Below, one piece after another: positions 1-8,778 of a stretch of DNA of 64,000 bases. How positions within the stretch are numbered: position 1 is the stretch's first letter; the number at the start of each line of letters is the position of its first letter. This DNA is from Chlorogloeopsis sp. ULAP01 (lineage in GTDB: Bacteria; Cyanobacteriota; Cyanobacteriia; Cyanobacteriales; Nostocaceae), in assembly GCF_030381805.1 (NCBI RefSeq), contig NZ_JAUDRH010000014.1:186001-250000 (forward strand), given 5' to 3'. The notes below the pieces were generated by a model that saw only the letters and a list, made by a program, of their open reading frames with translations, did not search any database and was not told the DNA's origin. Both the position numbers and the translations under genes were made by a program.

Positions 1-505
1 TGTTACCTAAAGTTTCAGCAATTCTTTTCCCTTCCGACGTATCTAAAACCACACCTTTGTAGTCATCAAACAGGGCATGATCTTGATAAAAAGCACAAGC
101 ATCTTGAGTTAACGGCTCAAGAAGGCGACCAAGACTTGACCAAGTTTTACCGTGAAGGGAATGGGCGTGTGCAGCTGCAACGATATCTGGTCGTGCTTCA
201 TGTACCTGGGAATGAATAGCGAAAGCAGCGCGGTTTACAGGCGCATCTCCTTTGACAACTTCCCCTTCTCTATCTACCAAAATCAGGTCAGAAACGCGGA
301 TATGACCAAAGTACTTGCCAAATGGATTTACCCAAAAATGGTCAGTAAATTCTGGATCGCGGGCAGTAATATGACCTGCTGTTCCTTCACTGAAACCAAA
401 ACGAGCAAACACACGAAATGCAGCTGCTAGGCGTTGTTGGCGGTAAAGGCGTTCTTCTTCAACTCGTTCAAAAACAGGTGGTTGAGGTCTATCAAATTTC
501 GGCAT
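1..505 (-). CDS. Class II aldolase/adducin family protein (C-terminus off the left edge)
   Basis: 168 codons are visible from the ATG at 505; the rest lies outside the window. The N-terminal half shows the class II aldolase fold: a GTAGHITARD segment (about residues 41-50) and the zinc-binding HxH pair in AAAHAHSLHG (H113 and H115). Family members cleave or epimerise phosphorylated sugars or related hydroxy-acids with Zn2+; the substrate cannot be read from sequence. Its start lies only 5 bp beyond the end of the cupin gene at 511-1164 on the same strand, so the two are probably co-transcribed. A role in processing the carbon skeleton left after sulfur release is inference from context. Confidence 0.85.
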   Translation of the reverse strand, partial: MPKFDRPQPPVFERVEEERLYRQQRLAAAFRVFARFGFSEGTAGHITARDPEFTDHFWVNPFGKYFGHIRVSDLILVDREGEVVKGDAPVNRAAFAIHSQVHEARPDIVAAAHAHSLHGKTWSSLGRLLEPLTQDACAFYQDHALFDDYKGVVLDTSEGKRIAETLGN

Positions 506-510
506 GATTT

Positions 511-1164
511 TTACTTTTGTTTGCTAACAGGTGCGTTGGCATATCCAGAGCGAAACAACTGCACAGTTCGTTGTTCTGGGTTATACTGGTTTCGCCAAAT
601 GCTACCAATATCATTGCCCATGACATGAATTGAGATAGAAGGAGTAAATACTGTGATAGCTCTTACAGAGTGGATATCTCCTTCAGGAGGTAACAAACGA
701 TAAATGTCACCGCTTTTGACTGGATAAACACCAACAATCTCTAACTGAGCACGTCCTTCTAACTCACCGCTATCCACGCGACGATAGACAGTTTCTTCTT
801 GTTTGCCTTTATATAAACCCACAAGTCCCCAAGATAAATGGTCATGTACAGGGGTGACCGAATGAGGGGGAATCACCAAACTAAAGATAGTAAGTGAACG
901 ATCCTGAGAACGATAGAGCAACCATTGTCCGATACCTCCCCCCAAACCACTATCAAGATTTGCTTGGGCGAAATGCTCTGGTAGCCAATTCTGTTTCTTT
1001 AATAGTGCAGCGAAATGGGGTTCAAGGGTATTGAGAGTTTCTGTGTGGTTATGAGTCGTGCTAGAGATAATTTCTTTAGCAATAGCAACAAACTCATGTA
1101 AGTCAGGACTATCAATAAACCATTGATCTGCTTCTAAAATTTCAAGAACATTTGTGTAAGGCAT
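511..1164 (-). CDS. Cupin-fold thiol dioxygenase-like protein (cysteine dioxygenase family)
   Basis: 217 residues. The cupin metal site is visible: HDH at residues 107-109 (in PVHDHLSWG), a downstream EE at 123-124, and a third histidine in GDIHSV (H165). This matches the 3-His Fe(II) centre of cysteine and 3-mercaptopropionate dioxygenases, which oxidise a thiol to a sulfinate with O2. Substrate is unresolved; cysteine, a mercapto-acid or another small thiol are possible. It is the second gene of a minus-strand group with the LLM monooxygenase (1256-2365) upstream and the aldolase downstream, so organosulfur oxidation is a reasonable inference. Confidence 0.8.
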   Translation of the reverse strand: MPYTNVLEILEADQWFIDSPDLHEFVAIAKEIISSTTHNHTETLNTLEPHFAALLKKQNWLPEHFAQANLDSGLGGGIGQWLLYRSQDRSLTIFSLVIPPHSVTPVHDHLSWGLVGLYKGKQEETVYRRVDSGELEGRAQLEIVGVYPVKSGDIYRLLPPEGDIHSVRAITVFTPSISIHVMGNDIGSIWRNQYNPEQRTVQLFRSGYANAPVSKQK

Positions 1165-1255
1165 AGGATTTTAGGTTATGGATGCAAAAACTATGGATTA
1201 AGGCTTACGCATTCTCCCCTTTTCTTTATATTTTCGGCATTTGCGGTTTTTAATT

Positions 1256-2365
1256 TTAGGCGACGGTTAATGTTTGTTGTTCTAGTCGTTGCACTTGTTG
1301 ACGTACCAACGGAATCACATCTCGACCGTAGGCGATCGCATCTTCTACCGGATCAAAACCGCGAATCAATAGTGTTGTTACGCCAGCTTTGTAATAATCA
1401 ACCAACGATTCTGCCACTTGTTCTGGAGTTCCTACTAAGGCAGTAGTATTACCATAGGCTCCCGTCACAGCAGCGATCGGTGTCCATAAACGTTTGTCGT
1501 GAATTTCACTTTCTTTTGCAAACTCTAGTAACCGCAATGAACCAACGGCTTGGGGTTTTGCGGAAGTACCAGGTAGTAGTTGAATTCCCGCCTGAGCACG
1601 GGTTTCTTTGATACGCGAGAGAATATAACGCGCCTTTTCCCACGCTTTTTCTTCCGTCTCAGCCAAAATCGGACGTAAGGAAATACTAAACCGTAACTCA
1701 ACTCCTGGTGGTGCTGCGGCTTTGACTTCGGCAATGCGTTGTTTAATAGCTGCTAGCGGTTCACCCCAAAAGGCGTATACATTGCTGTGTTTCGCGCCTA
1801 CACCAACAGCAGCACCAGAAGCACCACCAAAATATATTGGAATATGCGGTTTTTGTAACGGTTTTACCTCCGAATATGCTCCTTTAAGTCGGTAAAACTC
1901 ACCTTCATAATCGAAGGGTTCCTCACTTGTCCATACTTGCCGCAAAATATCGAGATATTCATCCGTGCGACGATAGCGCGTATCGTGATCGAGCCAATCA
2001 CCATCCTGCTGTTGTTCAGCATCGCTACCACCAGTGATGATATGAACAGCAACACGACCATTAGTAAAGTGATCTAGAGTTGCCAGCTTACGTGCGGCGA
2101 GAGTAGGAGTTACAAACCCTGGTCTATGTGCTAGTAAAAACTTGAGTTGTTCTGTCACCGAAGCCGCATAACTGACTACACTGAAACCATCAGGCCCAGT
2201 AGAACTATAACCGACTAGCACTCGGTCAAAGCCACCATCTTCATGGACTTTCGCAAATTTGCGAACATATTCTGGATCTACGCTTCCTCCCGTTAGGGAT
2301 ACGGTAGGGCCATTTAATTCTGACGCTTCTCGCGTCCCAATCATGCCGATAAATTCCACAGGCAT
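1256..2365 (-). CDS. LLM-class flavin-dependent monooxygenase (alkanesulfonate monooxygenase-like)
   Basis: 369 residues, the usual size for FMNH2-dependent TIM-barrel monooxygenases of the SsuD group. Visible family signatures: LAHRPGFVTPTLAARKLATLD, NGRVAVHIITGGSDAEQ, a DHDTRYRRTDEYL segment, and IPIYFGGASGAA. These enzymes use reduced FMN and O2 to cleave C-S bonds and release sulfite. The N-terminus (MPVEFIGMIGTREASE) differs from true SsuD (57584-58744), so the substrate probably differs and no symbol is given. The start follows a GGAG-like ribosome site. The neighbour upstream on the same strand is a sulfonate-binding lipoprotein. Confidence 0.88.
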   Translation of the reverse strand: MPVEFIGMIGTREASELNGPTVSLTGGSVDPEYVRKFAKVHEDGGFDRVLVGYSSTGPDGFSVVSYAASVTEQLKFLLAHRPGFVTPTLAARKLATLDHFTNGRVAVHIITGGSDAEQQQDGDWLDHDTRYRRTDEYLDILRQVWTSEEPFDYEGEFYRLKGAYSEVKPLQKPHIPIYFGGASGAAVGVGAKHSNVYAFWGEPLAAIKQRIAEVKAAAPPGVELRFSISLRPILAETEEKAWEKARYILSRIKETRAQAGIQLLPGTSAKPQAVGSLRLLEFAKESEIHDKRLWTPIAAVTGAYGNTTALVGTPEQVAESLVDYYKAGVTTLLIRGFDPVEDAIAYGRDVIPLVRQQVQRLEQQTLTVA

Positions 2366-2442
2366 ATCTGAAATGTCGCTCCAATTTATTAGTTAGTTGT
2401 GAGTGGTTAGTGGTTGGTAGGGGCGGGTTTTGCTAATAATTT

Positions 2443-2468
2443 TGCCGTTAAAACTGATAATTTATCTT
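2443..2468. promoter_or_regulatory. Possible degenerate copy of the 26-bp sulfur-island operator
   Basis: The arms TGCCGTTAAAA and TAATTTATCTT, with a 4-bp spacer, resemble the operator seen elsewhere in the window, but the conserved terminal GTA is missing. It lies 78 bp upstream of the LLM gene start, about the same distance as the good copies. It may be chance. Confidence 0.22.
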
Positions 2469-2501
2469 TTAAACCTACCCGTAGGAACAACGCCCAGTTT
2501 A

Positions 2502-3578
2502 TTACCTCGCAGCAGTAGTTTCCAACGGACACACTGCCGCAGCAATATCTACTCGTTGGGGAATAATTTTTTGCTCTAGTAACCAGTCGGCAGTTTTTTG
2601 GAGATTGGCGATATCTTCAGCATTAGGAAAAGCATAAGACTCCGGGCCTCGATTTTTAGTCGCTTGCTTGGCTACAGCATCAGAAACTTTTAGCTCTTTG
2701 ACCATAAAATCTGCGGCAGCGTCAGTATGCTGATTAAGCCATTCACCATCCTGGCTCAAAGCTGTCAGGGCAGCTTTTACTGCTAGAGGATTTTCTTTGG
2801 CGGCATCAGTGCGGACAACCATAATGCCGTAAGTAGGAGCAGGATGTGTTGTAGTGATTCTCCGAGCTTTATGCTCTAGTTCAGCGATGGAAATATAAGG
2901 TTCCCAAACTGCCCAAGCATCAACAGAACCTTGATAGAGAGCCGGTGCAGCATCATTTGGCGAGAGATAAACTCGCTGAACTTTTTGTTTGGGAATATTT
3001 TCTTTTTCTAAAACTTTCAATAGCAGATACTCACCTGCGCCTCCTTGATTAACTGCTACTTTTTTACCAACTAAATCAGCAGGCTTACGGATGGAAGAAT
3101 CACCGCGAACTAGAATGGCATTACCCAAAGCATCTGGTTTAGGGCGCTGTACAGAGCCAATACAAAGAGGCTGTCCAGCAGCTATTCCGGAGATGGAAGG
3201 AATATCACCACACCCACCAATATCTGCTCGATTTCCATTCAGAGCAGCCAGAAGGGTTGCACAACGGTCAAATGCTCCGTTCCACTCAACTTTAATATTT
3301 TGAGTTAATAGCTGACGTTCTAACTCGCCGCGCTGACGTGCGATCGGAATAATCCCGCCTCTTTGGTATCCTAAGCGAATCAAGTTAGTTTTTTGTGTCG
3401 TTTGATTGCTACTTAGAGCTTTTGAAGCAGAATTCGATGAGTTAGCAGCACCATTGACTGTCGTTTGTTGATTGCAACCAGATACTACGAAACCAATACA
3501 CGCCACAACCAGAAAAGTTCTTTTAGCAGGTTGCACTTGTTTGTACCGAAAGCTGTGCTGTTTTATATAATTCACCAC
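2502..3578 (-). CDS. Aliphatic sulfonate ABC transporter substrate-binding lipoprotein (SsuA/TauA-like)
   Basis: 358 residues. A basic N-terminus, a hydrophobic stretch and a lipobox (VSGC, Cys about 35) indicate a lipoprotein outside the cytoplasmic membrane. SsuA/NrtA-type motifs follow: IRLGYQRGG, ALNGNRADIGGCGDIPS, ADLVGKKVAVNQGGAGEYLLLK, and SVDAWAVWEPY. It should capture alkanesulfonates or taurine for an SsuBC-type transporter. No permease or ATPase gene is adjacent; the nearest SsuB/SsuC are 35 kb away. A good operator copy lies 68 bp upstream of the start. Confidence 0.87.
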   Translation of the reverse strand: MVNYIKQHSFRYKQVQPAKRTFLVVACIGFVVSGCNQQTTVNGAANSSNSASKALSSNQTTQKTNLIRLGYQRGGIIPIARQRGELERQLLTQNIKVEWNGAFDRCATLLAALNGNRADIGGCGDIPSISGIAAGQPLCIGSVQRPKPDALGNAILVRGDSSIRKPADLVGKKVAVNQGGAGEYLLLKVLEKENIPKQKVQRVYLSPNDAAPALYQGSVDAWAVWEPYISIAELEHKARRITTTHPAPTYGIMVVRTDAAKENPLAVKAALTALSQDGEWLNQHTDAAADFMVKELKVSDAVAKQATKNRGPESYAFPNAEDIANLQKTADWLLEQKIIPQRVDIAAAVCPLETTAAR

Positions 3579-3645
3579 AATTTACTCCTTCATCTGAATT
3601 GTTAGGAGTTGAAACAGCAGCCATATTTTTGTATTCACATTAATC

Positions 3646-3671
3646 TACTATAAATCTATCAATTTACAGTA
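3646..3671. promoter_or_regulatory. Sulfur-island operator, copy 1
   Basis: Arms TACTATAAATC and AATTTACAGTA with the spacer TATC. The arms are reverse complements except at two positions. It lies upstream of the minus-strand SsuA-like gene (start 3578). It belongs to the family of 26-bp palindromes described in the findings. Confidence 0.75.
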
Positions 3672-3791
3672 GATAGCAAAATTAAGCATACCATTTTTTG
3701 ATTGACAACAAAAATCAAGTCAATATTTCTTTATTTCTGAATAACTGAACTATCCTTTGGGTACGGGGTATTAGGTATTATTTTTTTAACC

Positions 3792-4652
3792 CTAAAAAAC
3801 AGCTAAGACAGCACCTTGATATTTTTGATTGATAAAATCTTTGACTCTGCTATCAACTAGCAGTCTATTCAGCTTTTGAATTTTTGGATCGTTTTCTTTT
3901 GCTTGCAAGGTGACTAGTCCCACAGCATAATGTTTTTGAGCTAATGTTTCCTGGACTAGAGGTTGTAGTTGTAATCCAGCTTGCAAACGCAAACCAGCAG
4001 AGAATACAGCCAAATCTACATCATCGAGCGATCGCACAATTGCAGGCCCGTCTAACTCCCGAAATTGTAGGTTTTTCGGATTTGCAGCAACATCTTGAAC
4101 TGTGGCGAGTTCTCCCACATTGTCCTTGAGCTTGATTAAACCTTGGTCTGCAAGTAATCTTAGAGAGCGATCGCCATTACTTCTGTCTTGGTAGATTGCG
4201 ATCGTTGCCTTTTGCGGTACTTCACTCAGAGATTTAAACCGTTTGGAATAAATGCCAAGTGGTGTTAAAAAGCCAGGATTGAGCATGACCAAATTTAGAT
4301 TAAGTTGTTTAGAAGCATTCTTCATAAAAGGGCTATGTTGAAAATAGTTAGCATCTATTTCCCCATCTCGAAGTGCTGTATTTGGCTGTATCCAATCATT
4401 AAATTTGACTATCTGGATATCTAAACCTTCATTTGCCGCCAGATTATCTTTGACATACCTTAAAATATCTTCAGAAATAACTGCCCATACACCAACTTTA
4501 ATCACTTCTTTTTGTTGATTATTTTGGACTGGAGAAGCAGTTATATTTGTAGTAGAATTACCAGATGTTTGATTTTGATTATTGTTACATCCAGAAAAAA
4601 CAATAGATGCTGTAAATGAGCTTACAGCGATTAGTAAAAATCGACGTTTCAT
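3792..4652 (-). CDS. metQ: MetQ/NlpA-family methionine-binding lipoprotein (paralogue 1)
   Basis: 286 residues with a lipoprotein signal (FSGC lipobox, Cys about 22). The NlpA/MetQ family is recognised by IKVGVWAVISEDIL, FNDWIQPNTALRDGEIDANYFQH, LTPLGIYSKRFKSL, and the C-terminal DSRVKDFINQKYQGAVLAVF. The usual ligand is D- or L-methionine, or a related organosulfur compound. The gene is 20 bp downstream of a close paralogue and belongs to the metNIQ group. The two share the FNDWIQPNTALRD block exactly, indicating tandem duplication. Confidence 0.9.
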   Translation of the reverse strand: MKRRFLLIAVSSFTASIVFSGCNNNQNQTSGNSTTNITASPVQNNQQKEVIKVGVWAVISEDILRYVKDNLAANEGLDIQIVKFNDWIQPNTALRDGEIDANYFQHSPFMKNASKQLNLNLVMLNPGFLTPLGIYSKRFKSLSEVPQKATIAIYQDRSNGDRSLRLLADQGLIKLKDNVGELATVQDVAANPKNLQFRELDGPAIVRSLDDVDLAVFSAGLRLQAGLQLQPLVQETLAQKHYAVGLVTLQAKENDPKIQKLNRLLVDSRVKDFINQKYQGAVLAVF

Positions 4653-4672
4653 TTTAATCTTAATTCCTAAAT

Positions 4673-5530
4673 CTAAAAAACAGGTAGAATTCTTCCTTTA
4701 TATTCTTGATTAATAAAATCTTTGACTTGGGGATGAACGAGCAGTTTATTTAATTTTTGAATTTTCGCTTCATTTTCTCTACCCTGTAATGTCACTAATG
4801 CTAGAGCATATTTTTTGTCCTTAGCTGTTTCTGCTCCCATCGAATTAGGTTCTATTCCTGCCAAAGCAACAGTTTGAGCGGTGGATACAATGAAATCTAC
4901 ATCATTAATAGCTCGGACGACTTGTACACCTTCTACTTCTTTGATTTGCAGATTTCTAGGATTAGCAGCAATATCTCTTTGGGTAACAAATTCTCCAGCA
5001 TTTTCTTTTAACTGAATTAGTCCATTAGCTGTTAATAACCTTAGTCCTCGGTTGTTATTGATGACATCGTTGGCAATTGTCACAGTAGCATTCTGGGGAA
5101 TTTCATTCACTGATTTGAACTGCTTGGAAAAAAGACCAAGTGTATTCAAATAAATCGGATTTAATGCTAATAAATTAATCTTAGTTTCCTGAATAGCATT
5201 ATTCATGAAAGGCTTATGTTGAAAAAAATTAGCATCAATTAATTTGTCTCTTAATGCTGTATTTGGCTGTATCCAATCGTTAAATTTTACAATCTCGATT
5301 TTTAAATTTTCTTGACTGGCAAGATTATTATTAATAAACTTCAAGATATCTTCAGAAACTATGCCAGTGACTCCGACTTTAATGATATCGTCTTGGCTAT
5401 TTGGGGATACTGTTCCTGAAATTCGGCTACAACCAGCAAAGATGATTGATGCAATAAGTATGCTTCCTGATGTTAGAACAAAACGACGACCTGTTTTTGT
5501 TAAAGGAGCTAAATTATGGTAATCATTCAT
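4673..5530 (-). CDS. metQ: MetQ/NlpA-family methionine-binding lipoprotein (paralogue 2)
   Basis: 285 residues; lipobox FAGC (Cys about 34). Family blocks are IKVGVTGIVSEDIL, FNDWIQPNTALRDKLIDANFFQHKPFM, and KDFINQEYKGRILPVF at the C-terminus. It sits 78 bp downstream of metI and 20 bp upstream of metQ paralogue 1, consistent with one metN-metI-metQ-metQ transcript. Divergence from its neighbour in the ligand-domain middle may mean a different ligand; this is inference. Confidence 0.9.
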   Translation of the reverse strand: MNDYHNLAPLTKTGRRFVLTSGSILIASIIFAGCSRISGTVSPNSQDDIIKVGVTGIVSEDILKFINNNLASQENLKIEIVKFNDWIQPNTALRDKLIDANFFQHKPFMNNAIQETKINLLALNPIYLNTLGLFSKQFKSVNEIPQNATVTIANDVINNNRGLRLLTANGLIQLKENAGEFVTQRDIAANPRNLQIKEVEGVQVVRAINDVDFIVSTAQTVALAGIEPNSMGAETAKDKKYALALVTLQGRENEAKIQKLNKLLVHPQVKDFINQEYKGRILPVF

Positions 5531-5607
5531 AAGTAAATTCCAATATTTTTAAATTATCTATTAAAATAAAAAACAAGCTGATCCGCCTTTAAAAACGCTA
5601 AAAAAGA

Positions 5608-6264
5608 TTATTTTTTTCTGAACTGTCGTGCTATCAAATCGCCTAAAAGCTGGATAAATTGCACTAGAAAAATCAGCACTACAATCGTGGTAAACATAAC
5701 TCCGACATCAAAACGTTGATAGCCATATTGAATAGCTAAATTACCCAAGCCACCACCACCAACAGCCCCAGCCATAGCGGAAGAATTGAGGAGACTGACA
5801 ATTAAAATTGTGATACCTAAAACGATGGAAGGTAATGCTTCTGGAATGAGAACTTTGAGAATAATTTGCCAATAGTTGCAGCCCATAGCTTCTGCTGCTT
5901 CTACTAATCCCTTATCTACTTCGAGAATACTAGTCTCAGCGATGCGGGCAAAAAAGGGAATCGCTGCCAAAGTCAAAGGAACAAGGGCGGCGGTACTACC
6001 GATAGAAGTACCAACTATGAATCGGGTTAGCGGCGTGAGGACAACTAGTAAAATAATAAAGGGGAAAGAGCGTCCAGTATTGACTATTGCACTTAGTACC
6101 TGGTTGAGTTTGGGAGAGTAGAGAACGTTGCTAGGACTAGTCATTACCAACAATAAACCCAAAGGTAGACCCAAAACTACAGCCACAACAGCTGAAATTC
6201 CCACCATGTAAAAAGTTTCCAGTGTTGCTTGCCACAAACTATCAAGCAATTCCCATCCTTGCAT
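5608..6264 (-). CDS. metI: MetI methionine ABC transporter permease
   Basis: 218 residues, the normal length for MetI, with about five hydrophobic segments. The EAA loop is visible in VEAAEAMGCNYWQIILKVLIPEALP, the coupling helix to the ATPase. The AMAGAVGGGGLGNLAI segment is typical of MetI. The start ATG overlaps the metN stop by one base (TAATG), indicating translational coupling. It would form the channel used by MetQ paralogues 1, 2 and perhaps 3. Confidence 0.93.
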   Translation of the reverse strand: MQGWELLDSLWQATLETFYMVGISAVVAVVLGLPLGLLLVMTSPSNVLYSPKLNQVLSAIVNTGRSFPFIILLVVLTPLTRFIVGTSIGSTAALVPLTLAAIPFFARIAETSILEVDKGLVEAAEAMGCNYWQIILKVLIPEALPSIVLGITILIVSLLNSSAMAGAVGGGGLGNLAIQYGYQRFDVGVMFTTIVVLIFLVQFIQLLGDLIARQFRKK

Positions 6265-7241
6265 TAATGTACCTCGACAGCATACTCTGATTTGTGTAGG
6301 TATTCCAGTGCTTGTATTACCTTGGTTCCCGCAAGTTCGACTTGAAATTGACCAACACGGCGATCGCCTACAGTTTCGACGCTACCATTGAGGATATTCA
6401 CATCCACATCAAAACGACGTGCCAAGGTAGTAAATATCGCATTTCTCGCCACATCGCCAGCAAATGCCACCGTTGCCAAAACAGCCCCAGAACGTGGTGC
6501 ATAGCCTTTACAACGGGGAAAAAACTCCTGAGCTAACAATGAATCAGGTTGCGCTGCTAGATCGCTAACACGTCCCTGTTCCACAATCTTGCCAGCATGG
6601 AGGATCGCCACACTATCGCAGATTTGCTTGACTACACCCATTTCATGAGTAATCAGCAAAATTGTCAGTCCCATGCGTTTATTGAGATCGCGCAATAGTT
6701 CTAGAATTGAGCGGGTAGTTTGGGGATCAAGGGCTGAGGTAGCTTCATCTGAGAGTAATACTTTAGGTTCCCCCGCTAGCGCCCTGGCAATACCAACTCG
6801 TTGCTCTTGTCCACCAGAAAGTTGCGCTGGATAGGCATTTGCTTTACCTTCCAAACCCACTAACGCCAGTAATTCTTCTACTTTTGCTTTGCGTTTTAAT
6901 TTGCTATAACCCATAACTTCTAGGGGAAAAGCGATGTTTTCTGCTACAGTTCTAGAACTAAGTAAATTAAAGTGTTGAAAAATCATGCCAATACGCTGGC
7001 GTGCTTGACGCAAAGCCGCACCAGAAAGTTTTGTCATCTCTTCACCGTTGACTTTGACAAAACCTGATGTTGGCTTTTCTAACTGATTGACACAGCGAAT
7101 TAAAGTACTTTTACCTGCTCCACTTTGTCCTAGAACACCAAATATTTCGCCTAGTTTGACATGAAGATTCACGCCATCTAAAGCTACTACTTTTTGCTCA
7201 CTTTGGTGATATATTTTATGTACATTAATAAATTCAATCAT
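6264..7241 (-). CDS. metN: MetN methionine ABC transporter ATPase with NIL domain
   Basis: 325 residues. Walker A GQSGAGKST (38-46), signature LSGGQEQRVGIARAL, Walker B VLLSDEATSALDP, and H-loop LLITHEMG. The Walker B region has S-D-E, with the Asp and catalytic Glu in place. The C-terminal 80 residues (GAVLATVAFAGDVARN onward) form the NIL domain that gives trans-inhibition by methionine in this family. Overlaps metI by one base. Confidence 0.94.
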   Translation of the reverse strand: MIEFINVHKIYHQSEQKVVALDGVNLHVKLGEIFGVLGQSGAGKSTLIRCVNQLEKPTSGFVKVNGEEMTKLSGAALRQARQRIGMIFQHFNLLSSRTVAENIAFPLEVMGYSKLKRKAKVEELLALVGLEGKANAYPAQLSGGQEQRVGIARALAGEPKVLLSDEATSALDPQTTRSILELLRDLNKRMGLTILLITHEMGVVKQICDSVAILHAGKIVEQGRVSDLAAQPDSLLAQEFFPRCKGYAPRSGAVLATVAFAGDVARNAIFTTLARRFDVDVNILNGSVETVGDRRVGQFQVELAGTKVIQALEYLHKSEYAVEVH

Positions 7242-7461
7242 TAATGAGCTTCTCCATAAACACAGACTTTTTTAGGAAGTTCAAATCAAAAATATGGAGT
7301 AATTATATTTAAGATGAATTAAAAATCTAACAAATTTAGAATTTCGGAATCTATTTTTACATTCGTGTCTGGGTGGTTAGAAAAGAATTATTAAACCACA
7401 AAGACACAAAGAACACGAAGAAGGAAATTTTTTATAGTACGTTTCTACGATTTTTATTGAA

Positions 7462-8346
7462 TTAAGGAATAGGAAGTACAGCACCTTGATACTTATCTTT
7501 AATAAACTGTTTTACTTGGTCATCGCGTAGCAATTTATAGAGTTTTTGAATTCTGGGATCATTTTCTTTTCCTACTAATGTTGTGAGTGTTACCGCATAA
7601 AGTGGATTTTGTGCTGATTCTATTGCTAAAGCATCTTTATCTGTTTTCATACCCGATTGCACAACCCAATTACCTGTAATTCCGGCTAAATCTACATCCG
7701 GGAGAGTGGGAATTGCTTGCGCTCCAGGTATTTCTCGAATTTGTAGATTTTTAGGGTTCTCAATGATATCTTTGGGACTGGCTGGTTGAACATTTGGTTT
7801 GAGTTTAATTAATTTAGCTTCTTCTAATACCTTCAATGCGCGATGAGCGTTACTGACATCATCCGGAATTGACACTAAAGCATTCTGAGGAACTTCTGCA
7901 AGTGATTTATGTTTTTTAGAAAAAATTCCTACAGGATTTAAATGAATCTGTGGAGTAAAAGCATACATTTTAATATTTTTACGTTGACCAAAATCCTCCA
8001 TAAATGGGATATATTGGAAGTAATTAGCATCAATTTGTTCTTCCTTTAAAGCAGTGTTATTCTGTACAGAATCATTAAATGTGACAATTTCAATATCTAA
8101 TCCTGCTTGGGATGCAAGATTTTTTTTCACAAATTCTAAAATCTCTCCAGCAGGTACGGGTGAAACGCCGACTTTAATTTTTTCTTTTGTTCCAGTTGCA
8201 ATCGTATTTGCAGCCGTTGTCGCAGTAGAACTATTTGCTGTGTTAGCTGTACCATTATTTTGAAGTGAAGTACAACTGGTAAATATTGTAGCGGTGAAAG
8301 ATGCAACCGTTATAAAAAAGAAGCGGCGGTTAACTTTCATATTCAT
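7462..8346 (-). CDS. metQ: MetQ/NlpA-family lipoprotein (paralogue 3)
   Basis: 294 residues; lipobox FTSC (Cys about 25), then a Thr/Ala/Asn-rich linker. Family blocks: IKVGVSPVPAGEILEFV, FNDSVQNNTALKEEQIDANYFQY, LNPVGIFSKKHKSL, and KQFIKDKYQGAVLPIP. It lies upstream of metN, separated by 220 bp, and is more diverged from the other two than they are from each other. A second ATG is two codons in. Ligand unknown; methionine or methionine-like by family. Confidence 0.9.
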   Translation of the reverse strand: MNMKVNRRFFFITVASFTATIFTSCTSLQNNGTANTANSSTATTAANTIATGTKEKIKVGVSPVPAGEILEFVKKNLASQAGLDIEIVTFNDSVQNNTALKEEQIDANYFQYIPFMEDFGQRKNIKMYAFTPQIHLNPVGIFSKKHKSLAEVPQNALVSIPDDVSNAHRALKVLEEAKLIKLKPNVQPASPKDIIENPKNLQIREIPGAQAIPTLPDVDLAGITGNWVVQSGMKTDKDALAIESAQNPLYAVTLTTLVGKENDPRIQKLYKLLRDDQVKQFIKDKYQGAVLPIP

Positions 8347-8384
8347 GCGCTCATCTCTGTTAAATATTGACTTTGTTTCAGCAG

Positions 8385-8612
8385 CTATTGATGATTTCTA
8401 TTTTTCAGCATGGATAAAATACTGGGATGTAAATCTTGTTTGAATAGAGAATGATTTGAAGGATTGTTTTGTACAAAAGCAATAATGAAACCTAAACCAA
8501 AACCAATCATGAATAAAAAAGTAAAAGTGTGAATACCTAATGGCTCTAGAAGATACCTAAAGTTAATTCCATCTAACCAGCTTATTACCGTCCTAATTAA
8601 GGTAGCACTCAT
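8385..8612 (-). CDS. Small single-span membrane protein of unknown function
   Basis: 75 residues from the ATG at 8612, preceded by an AAGGAAAG ribosome site; an in-frame ATG 30 bp further upstream has no such site. One strongly hydrophobic segment is visible (about residues 29-50, FTFLFMIGFGLGFIIAF), followed by a polar tail. I do not recognise a family. It lies between the ferritin-like gene and metQ paralogue 3, 38 bp before the latter. Its N-terminus MSATLIRT resembles MTATLTRPT of the ferritin-like protein, and both have similar ribosome sites. Compare the small membrane protein at 44750-44986. Confidence 0.55.
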   Translation of the reverse strand: MSATLIRTVISWLDGINFRYLLEPLGIHTFTFLFMIGFGLGFIIAFVQNNPSNHSLFKQDLHPSILSMLKNRNHQ

Positions 8613-8778
8613 AAAACTTTCCTTAAAACTAAATAGCATCATTTCTCAACAATAGAAAGCAACAAACTTTGCGTCCCTCTGCGTTTCAATTTCAATCCTG
8701 TGTTTTACTCAGCGCACTGGTTTCCAAAAAGCTCCCCAAGGGGGGAGCAACAGAGGAGAACATTAATAGTCGGAAACT

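Noticed and set aside
8347..8778. Possible SAM-type riboswitch upstream of the methionine transporter
   Set aside because: No paired stem pattern of a known SAM riboswitch could be traced in the leaders of metQ or metN.
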